This document shows positions 1 through 9,923 of a DNA stretch of 64,000 nt, one piece after another. Positions within the stretch are counted from its first letter, which is position 1. Each line of letters begins with the position of its first letter. The notes beneath the pieces were generated by a model that searched no databases, was not told the DNA's origin, and was given only the letters and a program-made list of their open reading frames with translations. The stretch is from positions 1-64,000 of the forward strand of contig VAWN01000037.1 in assembly GCA_005885555.1 (NCBI GenBank), written 5' to 3'. The translations under genes were made by a program, and so were the position numbers. The DNA comes from Actinomycetota bacterium (lineage in GTDB: Bacteria > Actinomycetota > Actinomycetes > Mycobacteriales > Micromonosporaceae).

Positions 1-2
1 AC

Positions 3-410
3 GATCTCCAGGAGGCCGAGCGTCGCCAGGGTGTGCGGGTGCGAGCCGGCGATGCGGTACTCCTGCGGACCGGCTATGGCCGCGTCCGGCACGAGGCCGG
101 TACGGCCAGCGGATTCACGCAGGCCGGCTGGCACGCGTCCTGCCTGCCGTGGCTACATGAACGCGACGTCGCGCTGATCGGCGCGGACACCCCCCAGGAC
201 GTTGCGCCGTCGGGGTACCAAGACGTGTTGATGCCGGTTCACGCCGTGAGCCTGGTCGCGATGGGTCTGTGGCTGCTCGACAACTGCGACCTGGAGGCGT
301 GCGCGACGACGGCTGCCGAGCTCGGCCAGTGGGACTTCCACCTCGCCGTCGCGCCGGTCCGCTTCGCCGGTACGTCCGGCAGCCCGGTCAACCCGATCGC
401 CACATTCTGA
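3..410 (+). CDS. Cyclase-family protein, C-terminal part (cut by window edge)
   Basis: The reading frame is open to the left edge of the window, so only the last 135 or so residues are present. The visible part carries the hallmarks of the cyclase / kynurenine-formamidase-like family (metal-dependent hydrolases): the stretch GDAVLLRTGYG near its start, a central GADTPQD segment, and a closing motif ending in PVNPIATF, which resembles the usual family C-terminus. The HDGG-type metal-binding motif expected upstream lies outside the window, so activity cannot be judged. Family assignment is fairly safe; the substrate is unknown. A GTG at 33 could look like a start, but the frame continues upstream with family-like sequence (LQEAERRQGVRVRAGD), so it is not one. 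Confidence 0.75.
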   Translation, partial: DLQEAERRQGVRVRAGDAVLLRTGYGRVRHEAGTASGFTQAGWHASCLPWLHERDVALIGADTPQDVAPSGYQDVLMPVHAVSLVAMGLWLLDNCDLEACATTAAELGQWDFHLAVAPVRFAGTSGSPVNPIATF

Positions 411-611
411 CCGCGGTTCACGAAGCCGCCAGCCGCTGCCGCGCGACAGTCTTCAACAGCTCCGGGTAGATCCAGAAAGCGCGGCCGCCGAGGCGCATGA
501 ATGGGAGTTCAATAACGTCAATGTCTACCGGTACCGTGGCTTCCGCTCATTCATCTCTCAGTCACGCCGCGGGTGCTGGCGGTGCCCGCTTCCGCGGAGG
601 CACCATGGGTT

Positions 612-1340
612 ATGGAGACCAGGGGGCCTAAACGACTGAGCACGGTCCTGAAGTGGGTTGCCATATCATCCGCCTCCGTCGCCGTGGTACTCGTGACCGG
701 TCTGGGTCTCGTCGCGCTGGTCGCGCAGGGCGGCAGCACCGACACCTGGATCAGGTGGAGCAATGCCGGCCAGGCGTTCGGGGTACTCACCGCGGTCTTC
801 TCCGGTTTCGCTCTCGCGGCGTTGGTCATCACGTTCGTGATGCAGCTTCAGGAACTGAAGGCCCAACGAATGGAGTTGTGCCAACAAAGGGAGTTACTGG
901 GACGGGCGGGAACCGCGCTTCATCGCAGCGCGGAAGCACAGCTGCGGAATCTGCACCGCGACCTGATGCGACTGGCGATGGAGGACGAGGAACTGGCGGA
1001 GGTATGGCCGACGCTGGTTTCCGGCCTTGCCCCGGGCCGCAACCGCCAGTACCTGTACGCGAACCTCATCATCCAACACCACTGGCTGCGCTTCCGGATC
1101 AGCGACATCACGGAGGAGCAGTTGCGAAGTGAACTCGGCTATCTGTTCAGCAGCCCGCTCGTTCGCCAGTACTGGAGGGACACCGAACGGGCCCGCGCGA
1201 GTCACATCGTGCCCGGGACCGAGGAGTTCCACTTCAACCAGGTCGTGGCCCAGGTGGCGAGCGAGAACCCGGGGCCGGCGGCCCTCGACGGCCCGCCGAA
1301 TGACGTGGGCTCGCCGGAACGGCGACAGCAGGCCGCGTGA
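612..1340 (+). CDS. DUF6082-like membrane protein
   Basis: Encodes about 242 residues. Two hydrophobic segments lie near the N-terminus (VAISSASVAVVLVTGLGLVA and then AFGVLTAVFSGFALAALVITFVM, given here only in part), followed by a soluble helical domain with LHRDLMRLAMEDEELAEVW and a later YLYANLIIQHHW motif. This arrangement matches the actinobacterial DUF6082 family, often found as short accessory genes in Streptomyces and Micromonosporaceae; no biochemical role is known. I chose ATG 612, which has GGAGG at 596-600; a GTG at 573 in the same frame would add 13 residues. Its stop abuts the stop of the convergent small gene at 1341. Confidence 0.6.
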   Translation: METRGPKRLSTVLKWVAISSASVAVVLVTGLGLVALVAQGGSTDTWIRWSNAGQAFGVLTAVFSGFALAALVITFVMQLQELKAQRMELCQQRELLGRAGTALHRSAEAQLRNLHRDLMRLAMEDEELAEVWPTLVSGLAPGRNRQYLYANLIIQHHWLRFRISDITEEQLRSELGYLFSSPLVRQYWRDTERARASHIVPGTEEFHFNQVVAQVASENPGPAALDGPPNDVGSPERRQQAA

Positions 1341-1583
1341 CTAGCGTTCGGGGATGTCCTGCTTCGCGCGCAGCAGGGTCTCCCGCGTAATCACGACGAT
1401 CCGTTCGTAGTCCGCCCGGCTGGCGTCGGCCGGAAGCGCGCCGTCAAGGTCGGTGGTCATGTCTGTGCCGATGACCGCGAACCTTCCATCGGAAAGCTCG
1501 AAGATGTCCGGGCAACTGCAGTTGGTGGCACTGCCGCGCGCTCGCGGCGAGGCCCCCAGCCTTCGGACGATCTCTGCGACCAA
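1341..1583 (-). CDS. Small conserved hypothetical protein (80 aa)
   Basis: Eighty residues with the central motif CSCPDIFELSDGRFAVIGTD. I recognise this type as a short conserved actinobacterial protein of unknown function often lying next to accessory regulators, but no function can be assigned. The start is TTG at 1583, chosen because AGGAG sits six bases upstream on the minus strand and no in-frame ATG or GTG lies near. Two cysteines (CSC) near residue 23 could bind a metal or be chance. It is convergent with the DUF6082-like gene with directly abutting stops. Confidence 0.55.
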   Translation of the reverse strand: MVAEIVRRLGASPRARGSATNCSCPDIFELSDGRFAVIGTDMTTDLDGALPADASRADYERIVVITRETLLRAKQDIPER

Positions 1584-1717
1584 CGGGTGCTCCTAGATAG
1601 GAAAGTTTCCGGATACCGACCCGGTCGATCTTCCTGAAGACCGACGGACCGACGCGGTAGGCGCGCCACCGTTATCGAACTGTGTCCACGCGGGAACGCC
1701 GACCCCGCTACGGCAGG

Positions 1718-3160
1718 ATGGACGCCGTGATTGAACCTCTCCTGGATGCGGACGGGATCGCGCGGCTGCGCGCCGCGCTGCAGGCCGCCGGGTACACCAG
1801 CAACGGGATCGCCGACCGGATCGGCCCGCAGGCGACCGTCGCCCTGCGCCGCAACGACTTCCGCGCGGCGCTGCGGGCCACCACCGACCGCGACCCCCTC
1901 GCCGTCCTGATCCGGTTGTTCGTCTGCGCCCAGGCCGAGCCGCGCGCGGCGGTCGCGGCTGCGCTGCCGGCCGAGGCTTTCCCGCTGCTCGCCGAGGACG
2001 GTGACGCCGTCCGGTCCATCGTCGACCTGGAGCCGTACGGCGAGGAATCCTGGGTGATCTCCGACCTCACCGGCGGTACCCCGGCGCCCGATCATGTCCT
2101 CGGCGTCGGCGGCGCCTCGACGATGCTGGCCGGCGCGACGATCCGCCGACCGGTAGCGACCGCGCTGGATCTGGGTACCGGCTGCGGAATCCAGGCCCTG
2201 CACCTGTCCACGCACGCGGGGCGGGTCACCGCGACCGACGTCTGCGCCCGGGCGCTGCGCTTCGCGGCCACCACCGCCGCGCTCAACGGGCTGGACTGGG
2301 ACCTGCGGCTGGGCGACCTGGCCGAGCCGGTACGCGGTGAACGGTTCGACCTCGTGGTGAGCAACCCGCCGTTCGTGGCCGGTCCGGGTACCGCCACGCA
2401 CGCCTACCGCGACTCGGGCCGGCCGGGCGACGCCGTCTGCGCGGAACTGGCCGCCGCCGCACCCGACCTGCTGACCGAGGGCGGCACGATGCAGTACCTC
2501 GCCAACTGGCTGCACGTCGCCGGCGAGGACTGGACGCAGCGGGTGGCCGGATGGGTCGCCGGTACCGGGCTGGATGCCTGGATCATCCAGCGGGAGGCCA
2601 CCGACCCGGTCTCCTACGTCCAGCTCTGGCTCGCCGACGCCGCGCAGGCCGGCGACGTCCGGCGCACCGTCGAATGGCTGGACTGGTTCGACGCGCAGAA
2701 GGTGGAGGCGGTCGGCTTCGGCCTGGTCACGCTGCGCCGCGCGGGGCACGCCGATCCGGTGGTCCGGGTCGAGGACCTGCGCCAGGCCGTGGACCAGCCG
2801 CTCGGAGACCAGGTCGCGGCCTGGTTCGACCGCCAGGATGCGGTCCGCGCGGGTGGCCTGCTCAGCCGGCGGTACCGGACGGCAGCCGGCCTGCGCCTGC
2901 ACCAGGAGGCGACGATCGGGACGCAGGGCTGGGCGGTGGACCGGCAACGGCTCGCGCTGCCGCACGGGCTGCGCTGGACCGAGGAGGTCGATCCGCTGGT
3001 CCTCGCGCTGGTCAGCGGCTGCGACGGCGGTGTTGCTCTCAAAGACCAGCTCACCGTGCTGGCCGCGGCGCACGAGGTCGACGAGGAGGTACTCGCCGAG
3101 GTCGCCGAGCCGATCGTGGCCCACCTCGTCGAGCGCGGCTTCCTGGAGATCGTGCGGTGA
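1718..3160 (+). CDS. Class I SAM-dependent methyltransferase (DUF7059/small-MTase type)
   Basis: About 480 residues. An N-terminal helical domain (about 1-130) precedes a Rossmann methyltransferase domain with motif [14 protein letters not shown] (about residues 150-162) and the catalytic NPPF motif ([11 protein letters not shown]), the signature of methyltransferases acting on exocyclic or side-chain amides and amines such as HemK and RlmG. The C-terminal 200 residues form a separate domain found in actinobacterial homologues. The substrate is unknown; rRNA, tRNA or protein glutamine are candidates by family. Start choice is uncertain: ATG 1718 or GTG 1727 fit family length better than the more upstream GTG 1682. 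The stop overlaps the GTG of dtd (GTGA), implying translational coupling. Confidence 0.8.
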   Translation: MDAVIEPLLDADGIARLRAALQAAGYTSNGIADRIGPQATVALRRNDFRAALRATTDRDPLAVLIRLFVCAQAEPRAAVAAALPAEAFPLLAEDGDAVRSIVDLEPYGEESWVISDLTGGTPAPDHVLGVGGASTMLAGATIRRPVATALDLGTGCGIQALHLSTHAGRVTATDVCARALRFAATTAALNGLDWDLRLGDLAEPVRGERFDLVVSNPPFVAGPGTATHAYRDSGRPGDAVCAELAAAAPDLLTEGGTMQYLANWLHVAGEDWTQRVAGWVAGTGLDAWIIQREATDPVSYVQLWLADAAQAGDVRRTVEWLDWFDAQKVEAVGFGLVTLRRAGHADPVVRVEDLRQAVDQPLGDQVAAWFDRQDAVRAGGLLSRRYRTAAGLRLHQEATIGTQGWAVDRQRLALPHGLRWTEEVDPLVLALVSGCDGGVALKDQLTVLAAAHEVDEEVLAEVAEPIVAHLVERGFLEIVR

Positions 3161-3579
3161 GAGCGCTCGTGCAGACGGTCAGCCGGGCGAGCGTGACCGT
3201 CGACGGTACCGTGGTCGGCGCGATCGGCGACGGCCTGCTGATCCTGCTCGGGGCCACCCACACCGACACCGACGCGACCGCGAAGGAGCTTGCCCGCAAG
3301 GCGTACGAGCTGCGGATCTTCGACGAGGAACGGTCCGCCGCCGACCGCGCGGCGCCGGTACTGGTGGTCAGCCAGTTCACCCTGTACGGCGACGCGCGCA
3401 AGGGGCGCCGCCCGAGCTGGACCGCCGCGGCCCCGGCCGAGGTCGCCGAGCCGCTGGTCGACGCGTTCGTCCGGGCACTGCGGGAACGCGGCGCCGACGT
3501 GGCCACCGGGCGGTTCCGGGCGCGGATGCTGGTCGAGTCGGTCAATGTCGGACCGCGGACAGTTCTGCTGGAGTTGTGA
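3157..3579 (+). CDS. dtd: D-aminoacyl-tRNA deacylase
   Basis: A 140-residue protein that hydrolyses D-amino acids from mischarged tRNAs (and Gly-tRNAAla), recycling the tRNA. Hallmarks are [17 protein letters not shown] around residues 68-84 and the closing [12 protein letters not shown], which contains the Gly-cisPro motif of this dimeric enzyme family. Length is typical. The GTG start overlaps the TGA of the preceding methyltransferase by GTGA, so the two are probably co-translated. The N-terminal [16 protein letters not shown] also matches the family closely. Confidence 0.95.
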   Translation: MRALVQTVSRASVTVDGTVVGAIGDGLLILLGATHTDTDATAKELARKAYELRIFDEERSAADRAAPVLVVSQFTLYGDARKGRRPSWTAAAPAEVAEPLVDAFVRALRERGADVATGRFRARMLVESVNVGPRTVLLEL

Positions 3580-3684
3580 TCCGCGTTGCGGATCTACCTG
3601 GACAAATAAGGAGAACCCAGCTCCCGAATTAGTGCCACGCATCGAACGCCTCACCCCGACTTCACGTGTCTAGGTAGACGCTCT

Positions 3685-3710
3685 ATTTCCGTACAGCATT
3701 TCCGTACAGC
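3685..3710. repeat. Perfect 13-bp tandem duplication upstream of sigB
   Basis: The unit ATTTCCGTACAGC occurs twice back to back (3685-3697 and 3698-3710). It lies 30 bases before the GTG of the SigB-like gene, in a more A+T-rich patch that also contains TAGGTAGACG. Two head-to-tail copies at 13-bp spacing suggest either a binding site for a tandem-binding regulator or a recent slippage event. Confidence 0.6.
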
Positions 3711-3739
3711 GTGGAACCTCGAGCACATGGGGGAGGCGA

Positions 3740-4753
<1,014 letters not shown>

Positions 4754-4777
4754 ACCAGGCTGAACCGGTCCCCGCCG

Positions 4778-7165
4778 TCAGGTCAGGCGGCGGGGACCGC
4801 TGTCTGCGCGGGTACCCGGCTCGCCGCGCTGGATCGTGACGTCCAGCACCGAGATGCCGTCCGGCCGGGCCAGCACCGGCCGGAGCAGCAGCCGCTGTAC
4901 CTCCGGATGCGCGTCGATCAGCAGCCCGACCCGCAGCAGCAGGTCGCGCAGCGCGTCGGCGGCCACCGGCGGCGCACCCCGGTACCCGAACAGCAGCGGC
5001 GCCAGCTTCGGCTCGCGGATCAGCGCGTCGGCGTCCAGGTCGGTCAGCGGCGCCGCCCGCCAGGCCTGGTCGCCGAGCAGGTCGGCGGTGACCCCGCCGA
5101 GCCCGAAGCCGACCAGCGGTCCGAACGACGGGTCCTCCACCGCCTCGATCCGGCAGGACACGCCCGGCGCCACCATCGGCTGTACCACGACGTGCGCCTG
5201 GTCGCCGAAGCGGTCGAGCAGTTCGGCCGCGGCCCGCTCGACGGCAGCCGCTTCAGTCAGGTCCAGCCGTACCTCGCCGAGATCCGCCCGGCCACCGGCG
5301 AGCTTGACGACGACCGGGAAGCCGAACCGGTACCCGGCGGCCATGGCCTCCTCCGGGTCGGCGACGCGTACCGACGGGACGACCTCGATGCCGTACTCCA
5401 CAAGGGGATCCGGAGAGTCCACTGTGGACAGTTCGGGTACCCGGCCGGTCGGCGACCGCCGCCACGCCGAGTAGGCGGCCACCCGGCCGAGCGCGCGGAC
5501 GCCCTCCTCGACGGTCGGGTACCACGGCACGCCGGCGGGTGGCTCGTCCGCCAGTACCGTGGCCACCATCGGCTTGCCCAGCGGCTCGGCCAGTACCGCG
5601 GCGAAGCCCGACGACAGTCCGGACAGCGGCGCGCACGCCACCACCAGCGCATCCACCTCCGGATCCTCGGCGGTGGCCTGCAGCGCCTCGCCGAACTCGG
5701 CGGGTGAGGCCTGCGGACCCACGTCGGCGCGGGCGGTGACGGTCAGTCCCGCGGGCCCGCAGTCGCCCGCGGCGAGCGCGGCCAGCGCCGAGGAGTTCGT
5801 GACGATGCCGACGCGGGTACCGCCGGGCAGCGGCTGCTGCGCCAGTAGCACCGCCACGTCGAACATCTCGGTCACCGTGTCCACCCGGATCACCCCGCCG
5901 AACGGCGGCACCGGTGCGGCCGGCGCGACCGCGACGATCGGCTTGTCCCGGCCCAGCCGCCGGGCCAGCCGGGCGAACTTGCGCGGGTTGCCGAACGTCT
6001 CCAGGTACAGCAGGACCACATCGGTGGCCGGATCGCCCTGCCAGTACTGGAGCAGGTCGTTGCCGGACACGTCGGCGCGGTTGCCGGCCGAGACGAACGT
6101 GGACAGGCCCAGGCCACGCCGGCGCGCGGTGTCCAGCAGCGCCACGCCGAGGGCACCGGACTGGCTGAAGAACCCGACCCGACCGTGCGGCGGCAGGGCC
6201 GGCGCGAGGGTGGCGTTGAGCCGCACCGCCGGATCGGTGTTCGCGATGCCCAGGCAGTTCGGCCCGACCAGCCGGATGCCCGCCGCCCGTACCGCATGCA
6301 GCAGCTCCCGCTGCGCCTCCTCGCCGGCCGGCCCGGTCTCCGCGAAGCCGGACGAGACCACGACCACCCCGGCCACGCCCGCGGCGGCCGCCGCGGTGAC
6401 GGCGTCGAGGACGGCTGGCGCGGGTACCGCGATCACCGCGAGGTCGGCCGGCTCCAGCAGGCGGGAGCCGAAGTGCACCGGGTACACCGGCCCGGTGAAC
6501 GTGGACAGGTTGCCCAGCAGCGCCGCCCCGATACCGGCCCCGCCGCGCCGCGCGCCGTAGACGGCCACCGCGCGCGGGCCCAGCAGCCGGGCGATCGAGC
6601 GGGCCTCCGTCGACTGCTCGCGGCGGTACTGGACGGCCAGCGAGTCCTCGGTCGGCGCGATCGGGAAGGTCAGGTGCACCACGCCCTCGGCGTAGCGCCG
6701 CTGCACCTGGTACCCGGCGTCGGTGAACACGCGGAGCATGTTGGCGTTCTCGGCGAGCACCTCGGCGACGAACCGCTGGATGCCGACCGCGCGCGCCGCC
6801 GCCGCGAGGTGTTCCAGCAGCATCGACCCGATCCCGCGCCGCTGGTAGGCGTCTTCGACGACGAACGCCACCTCCGCGTCCTCCGCGTCCGGACCCAGGC
6901 GGTCGTAGCGGCCGACCGCGATCAGCTCACCGCCGCAGATAACGACCAGGGCCTCCCGGTCGCGGTGGTCGACGTTGGCGAACCGGTGCAGGTCGCGGTC
7001 GGGAATCCGGTGGTACGGCGTGAAGTAGCGCAGGTACCGCGTGCGCACCGACAGCCGCGAATGCAGCTCCTGCAGGTCGTCGGCGTCGTCGGGCCGGATC
7101 GGCCGGACCCGGACGGTGGACCCGTCCGAGAGCAGCACATCGACCGGGTCAATCACGTGGGTCAT
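4778..7165 (-). CDS. GNAT / ADP-forming acyl-CoA synthetase-like protein acetyltransferase (Pat type)
   Basis: A 795-residue fusion. Residues about 15-165 form a GNAT acetyltransferase domain with the acetyl-CoA binding signature YQRRGIGSMLLEHL; about 185-330 is a CoA-binding domain with IGAALLGNLS and a VGPNCLGIAN motif; about 340-590 resembles succinyl-CoA synthetase subunits (FFSQSGALG); the last 200 residues are ATP-grasp-like. This is the architecture of Pat/PatA lysine acetyltransferases, which acetylate and silence acyl-CoA synthetases such as Acs. In actinobacteria the GNAT domain is N-terminal, as here. The ATG overlaps the end of acuC by 17 bases, so acetyltransferase and deacetylase are co-expressed. 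Confidence 0.9.
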   Translation of the reverse strand: MTHVIDPVDVLLSDGSTVRVRPIRPDDADDLQELHSRLSVRTRYLRYFTPYHRIPDRDLHRFANVDHRDREALVVICGGELIAVGRYDRLGPDAEDAEVAFVVEDAYQRRGIGSMLLEHLAAAARAVGIQRFVAEVLAENANMLRVFTDAGYQVQRRYAEGVVHLTFPIAPTEDSLAVQYRREQSTEARSIARLLGPRAVAVYGARRGGAGIGAALLGNLSTFTGPVYPVHFGSRLLEPADLAVIAVPAPAVLDAVTAAAAAGVAGVVVVSSGFAETGPAGEEAQRELLHAVRAAGIRLVGPNCLGIANTDPAVRLNATLAPALPPHGRVGFFSQSGALGVALLDTARRRGLGLSTFVSAGNRADVSGNDLLQYWQGDPATDVVLLYLETFGNPRKFARLARRLGRDKPIVAVAPAAPVPPFGGVIRVDTVTEMFDVAVLLAQQPLPGGTRVGIVTNSSALAALAAGDCGPAGLTVTARADVGPQASPAEFGEALQATAEDPEVDALVVACAPLSGLSSGFAAVLAEPLGKPMVATVLADEPPAGVPWYPTVEEGVRALGRVAAYSAWRRSPTGRVPELSTVDSPDPLVEYGIEVVPSVRVADPEEAMAAGYRFGFPVVVKLAGGRADLGEVRLDLTEAAAVERAAAELLDRFGDQAHVVVQPMVAPGVSCRIEAVEDPSFGPLVGFGLGGVTADLLGDQAWRAAPLTDLDADALIREPKLAPLLFGYRGAPPVAADALRDLLLRVGLLIDAHPEVQRLLLRPVLARPDGISVLDVTIQRGEPGTRADSGPRRLT

Positions 7166-8324
7166 GCGGATCCAGGCCCAGCAGCGGGAAGACCGCGTTG
7201 CGGGTGGCGAGGATCGCGCGGTCGACCGCGTCGGCGGTCTCGCCGGGCTGCCACGCCGTCCAGGTGGCGGAGCCGCGGTCGGTCATCCAGGCCGGCACGT
7301 CACGGCTCGGCCGGCGCCGGTGGGCAAGGTTCTGCCAGCTGTCCGGGGTCGGGGTGGCCGGGTCCAGCGGCTCCCCGGTCACCACCGCGAGCAGGTGCGT
7401 CCACGCCCGCGGTACCACTTCCACCAGCGCGTACCCGCCGCCGCCGGTGACCACCCACCGGCCCTCGCACAGCTCCTCGGCCAGGTCGCGCATGGCCAGG
7501 TAGCTGGCCCGCTGCGCGTCGACGGTCAGCCGCAGGTCGGCCAGCGGGTCCAGCCGGTGCGTGTCGGCACCGCACTGGCTGAACAGGATGTGCGGCCGGA
7601 ACGCGCGCAGCACCGAGGGCACCACCGCGTGGAACGCCCGCAGCCAGCCCGCATCGCCGGTACCGGGAGGCAGCGCCACGTTCACCGCGCTGCCCGCAGC
7701 ACCCGGGCCACCGGTCTCGTCGGGGAAGCCGGTGCCGGGGAACAGGGCGAGCGGCGTCTCGTGCAGGCTCACCGTCAGCACCCGCGGATCGCGGTAGAAG
7801 ATCTCCTGCACCCCGTCGCCGTGATGCACGTCGACGTCCACGTAGGCGATCCGCTCGACGCCCCGGTCGAGCAGCCGGGCGATCGCGATGGCCGGGTCGT
7901 TGTAGACGCAGAACCCGCTGGCCCGGTCCGGCATGGCATGGTGCAGTCCGCCGGCGACGTTGACCGCCCGGCGCGTCCGGCCGGCCCAGACCTCCTCGGC
8001 GGCGGCCAGGGTCGCACCGGCGACGAGCGCGGACGCCTCGTGCATCCGAGGGAACACCGGGTTGTCCGGCGTGTCCAGGCCGTACCCCGGACCGCCGGCC
8101 CGGACCGCCTCGATGTACTCCGGCCGGTGTACCCGGGACAGGGCCAGCTCGTCGGCCGGTTGCGGGGAGATCATCGTGACGTCCGGCCGGTTGAGGATGC
8201 CGAGGTCGCGAGCCAGCGCCATGGTCAACTCGATGCGTACCGGATCGAGCGGATGGTCGCCGAGGTCGTACCGCAGCAGCTCGTCGGTCCAGACGACGGC
8301 GGCGCCCTTGGCGGACGGGCTCAT
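7149..8324 (-). CDS. acuC: Acetoin utilization-type deacetylase AcuC (class I HDAC fold)
   Basis: About 391 residues of the arginase/deacetylase fold. Catalytic features are GGLHHAMPDRASGFC (active-site His pair), YVDVDVHHGDG (zinc-binding Asp and His), the later CGADTHRLDPL (second zinc Asp), and GGGGY (transition-state Tyr). AcuC enzymes remove acetyl groups from lysines, classically reactivating acetyl-CoA synthetase. I chose ATG 8324: its ATG overlaps the TGA of the upstream sulfurtransferase gene (ATGA), and the family N-terminus fits. It is followed directly by the Pat-type gene with a 17-base overlap, making a writer/eraser operon. Confidence 0.93.
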   Translation of the reverse strand: MSPSAKGAAVVWTDELLRYDLGDHPLDPVRIELTMALARDLGILNRPDVTMISPQPADELALSRVHRPEYIEAVRAGGPGYGLDTPDNPVFPRMHEASALVAGATLAAAEEVWAGRTRRAVNVAGGLHHAMPDRASGFCVYNDPAIAIARLLDRGVERIAYVDVDVHHGDGVQEIFYRDPRVLTVSLHETPLALFPGTGFPDETGGPGAAGSAVNVALPPGTGDAGWLRAFHAVVPSVLRAFRPHILFSQCGADTHRLDPLADLRLTVDAQRASYLAMRDLAEELCEGRWVVTGGGGYALVEVVPRAWTHLLAVVTGEPLDPATPTPDSWQNLAHRRRPSRDVPAWMTDRGSATWTAWQPGETADAVDRAILATRNAVFPLLGLDPHDPRD

Positions 8325-9151
8325 GAGCGGGCCACCGGCCGGGTCGGGTCGGTGATCCAGTGGCTCCACGAGCCGACGTAGAGGGCCGGTTCGGATACCC
8401 CGGCCTCGGTCAGCGCGAGGATCGTGTTGGCCGCGGTGACCCCGGAGCCGCAGTACGCGCCGACCGGCCGGTCCGGCACCAGGCCGGCCGCCGCGAACCG
8501 TTCGCGCAGCTGCGGCGCGGGCAGCAGGTGCCCGTCGGGGCCCATCAGCTCACCGGCCGGCAGGTTCACCGCGCCCGGGATGTGGCCGGCGACCGGGTCG
8601 ATCGGCTCGGCCTCGCCCCGGTACCGGGGCGGGATCCGCACGTCGAACAGCACACCGGTGCCGGCGACCCGGGCGGCGTCGGCCGCGTCGAGCACCGGCA
8701 GCTGACCGGGCCGGACGGTGAAGTCACCGCGGGGCGGCACGACGGTACCCGGTTCGACCGGCCGCTTACCGGCCCGCCAGGCGGCGAAGCCGCCGTCCAG
8801 CACCAGTACCCGTGGATGTCCGGCCCAGCGCAGCGTCCACCAGAGGCGGGCCGCGGCCTGGCTCTCCCCGCCGTCGTAGGCGACCACGGCCCGGTCCTGG
8901 CGTACCCCCGCCGCCCGCAGCGCCTCCTCCAGCGCATCCGGATCGGGCAGCGGATGCCGGCCGCCCGCGCCCGGTTTACCGCACACGTCCGTATCGAGAT
9001 CGACGAACGCCGCCCCCGGGATGTGCCCGGCCTCGTACTCCGCCCGGGTCGGCGGGCCGGTCAACCGCCAGCGCACGTCCAGCACGGTCGGCGGTTGCGC
9101 CGACGCCAGCGCCTGCGCAAGTCCGGGCACGCTGATCAGCGAATCGGTCAC
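8321..9151 (-). CDS. sseA: Rhodanese-type sulfurtransferase (SseA-like)
   Basis: A 276-residue protein of two rhodanese domains; the second carries the active-site loop CGSGVTA with the persulfide cysteine, which matches 3-mercaptopyruvate sulfurtransferases better than thiosulfate sulfurtransferases. The N-terminal domain shows the typical inactive fold with DVRWRL and GHIPGAAFVDLD. GTG 9151 is chosen because it lies just downstream of the divergent promoter region and gives the family length; the ribosome-binding site is weak. First gene of the leftward sseA-acuC-pat operon. The link between sulfur transfer and acetylation control is only positional. Confidence 0.88.
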   Translation of the reverse strand: MTDSLISVPGLAQALASAQPPTVLDVRWRLTGPPTRAEYEAGHIPGAAFVDLDTDVCGKPGAGGRHPLPDPDALEEALRAAGVRQDRAVVAYDGGESQAAARLWWTLRWAGHPRVLVLDGGFAAWRAGKRPVEPGTVVPPRGDFTVRPGQLPVLDAADAARVAGTGVLFDVRIPPRYRGEAEPIDPVAGHIPGAVNLPAGELMGPDGHLLPAPQLRERFAAAGLVPDRPVGAYCGSGVTAANTILALTEAGVSEPALYVGSWSHWITDPTRPVARS

Positions 9152-9165
9152 GCGTCCAGTGTGTC

Positions 9166-9180
9166 CTACCCGCCGGGTAG
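9166..9180. promoter_or_regulatory. 15-bp perfect palindrome between sseA and ideR
   Basis: CTACCCG-C-CGGGTAG is a perfect inverted repeat (7-1-7) in the 55-base gap between the divergent sseA and ideR genes. Its right half overlaps a possible -10 hexamer for ideR (TAGCAT at 9178-9183). It does not resemble the classical IdeR iron box, so a different regulator, or none, may bind it. Confidence 0.45.
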
Positions 9181-9206
9181 CATCGACGCTCGGGAGGCAG
9201 CAACCC

Positions 9207-9887
9207 GTGAACGATCTGGTCGACACCACCGAGATGTACCTGCGCACCATCCTCGAACTCGAGGAGGAGGGGGTCATCCCGCTGCGCGCCCGGATCGCCG
9301 AGCGGCTGCACCAGAGCGGTCCCACGGTCAGCCAGACGGTGAACCGGATGGAGCGCGACGGCCTGCTCACCGTCGAGGGCGACCGGCACCTGCAGCTCAC
9401 CGCGGCCGGGCGCAGCTACGCGATCTCCGTGATGCGCAAGCACCGGCTGGCCGAGCTGTTGCTGGTCAACGTCATCGGGCTGGCGTACGAGGCGGCGCAC
9501 GAAGAGGCCTGCCGCTGGGAACACGTGATGAGCGAAGCGGTCGAGGCCAAGGTCTACGAGCTGCTCGGCCGGCCGACCCGCTCGCCGTACGGGAACCCGA
9601 TCCCGGGGCTGGACAAGTTCGACGCCGACGCGCCCGCCCACGCCGACTGGGAGACCGAGCGCAACCTGGCGTTCCCCGGCCTGTCCGGCGACGTCGTGGT
9701 CCGGCGGATCTGCGAGAGCGTGCAGACCGACGCCGAGGTGCTGCGGCAACTGCACGCGGCCGGCGTCGATCCGGGTGCCACGGTCAACGTCGCCCAGGAC
9801 CGTGACGAGGTGATCGTCGACCAGGCCGGCGAACAGGTCCGGCTCCCCCGCGAGATCGCCTCCCGAGTCTTCGTCGCCGCCCACTGA
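9207..9887 (+). CDS. ideR: Iron-dependent repressor, DtxR/IdeR family
   Basis: A 226-residue metalloregulator. An N-terminal winged helix (residues 1-60, with IAERLHQSGPTVSQTVNRM as the recognition region) is followed by a dimerisation/metal domain. All expected metal ligands align with DtxR numbering: Met10, His79, Glu83, His98, Cys102, Glu105 and His106. A C-terminal SH3-like domain (about 150-226) is present. These ligands favour iron over manganese, because Cys102 is kept. GTG 9207 has GGAGG nine bases upstream. By family it represses iron uptake and activates iron storage when Fe2+ is bound. It is divergent from sseA and ends before an inverted repeat of family A. Confidence 0.92.
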   Translation: MNDLVDTTEMYLRTILELEEEGVIPLRARIAERLHQSGPTVSQTVNRMERDGLLTVEGDRHLQLTAAGRSYAISVMRKHRLAELLLVNVIGLAYEAAHEEACRWEHVMSEAVEAKVYELLGRPTRSPYGNPIPGLDKFDADAPAHADWETERNLAFPGLSGDVVVRRICESVQTDAEVLRQLHAAGVDPGATVNVAQDRDEVIVDQAGEQVRLPREIASRVFVAAH

Positions 9888-9923
9888 CGGCGCCGCGTCG
9901 CCGCCGCGCCCCGCCTTCTCCGC

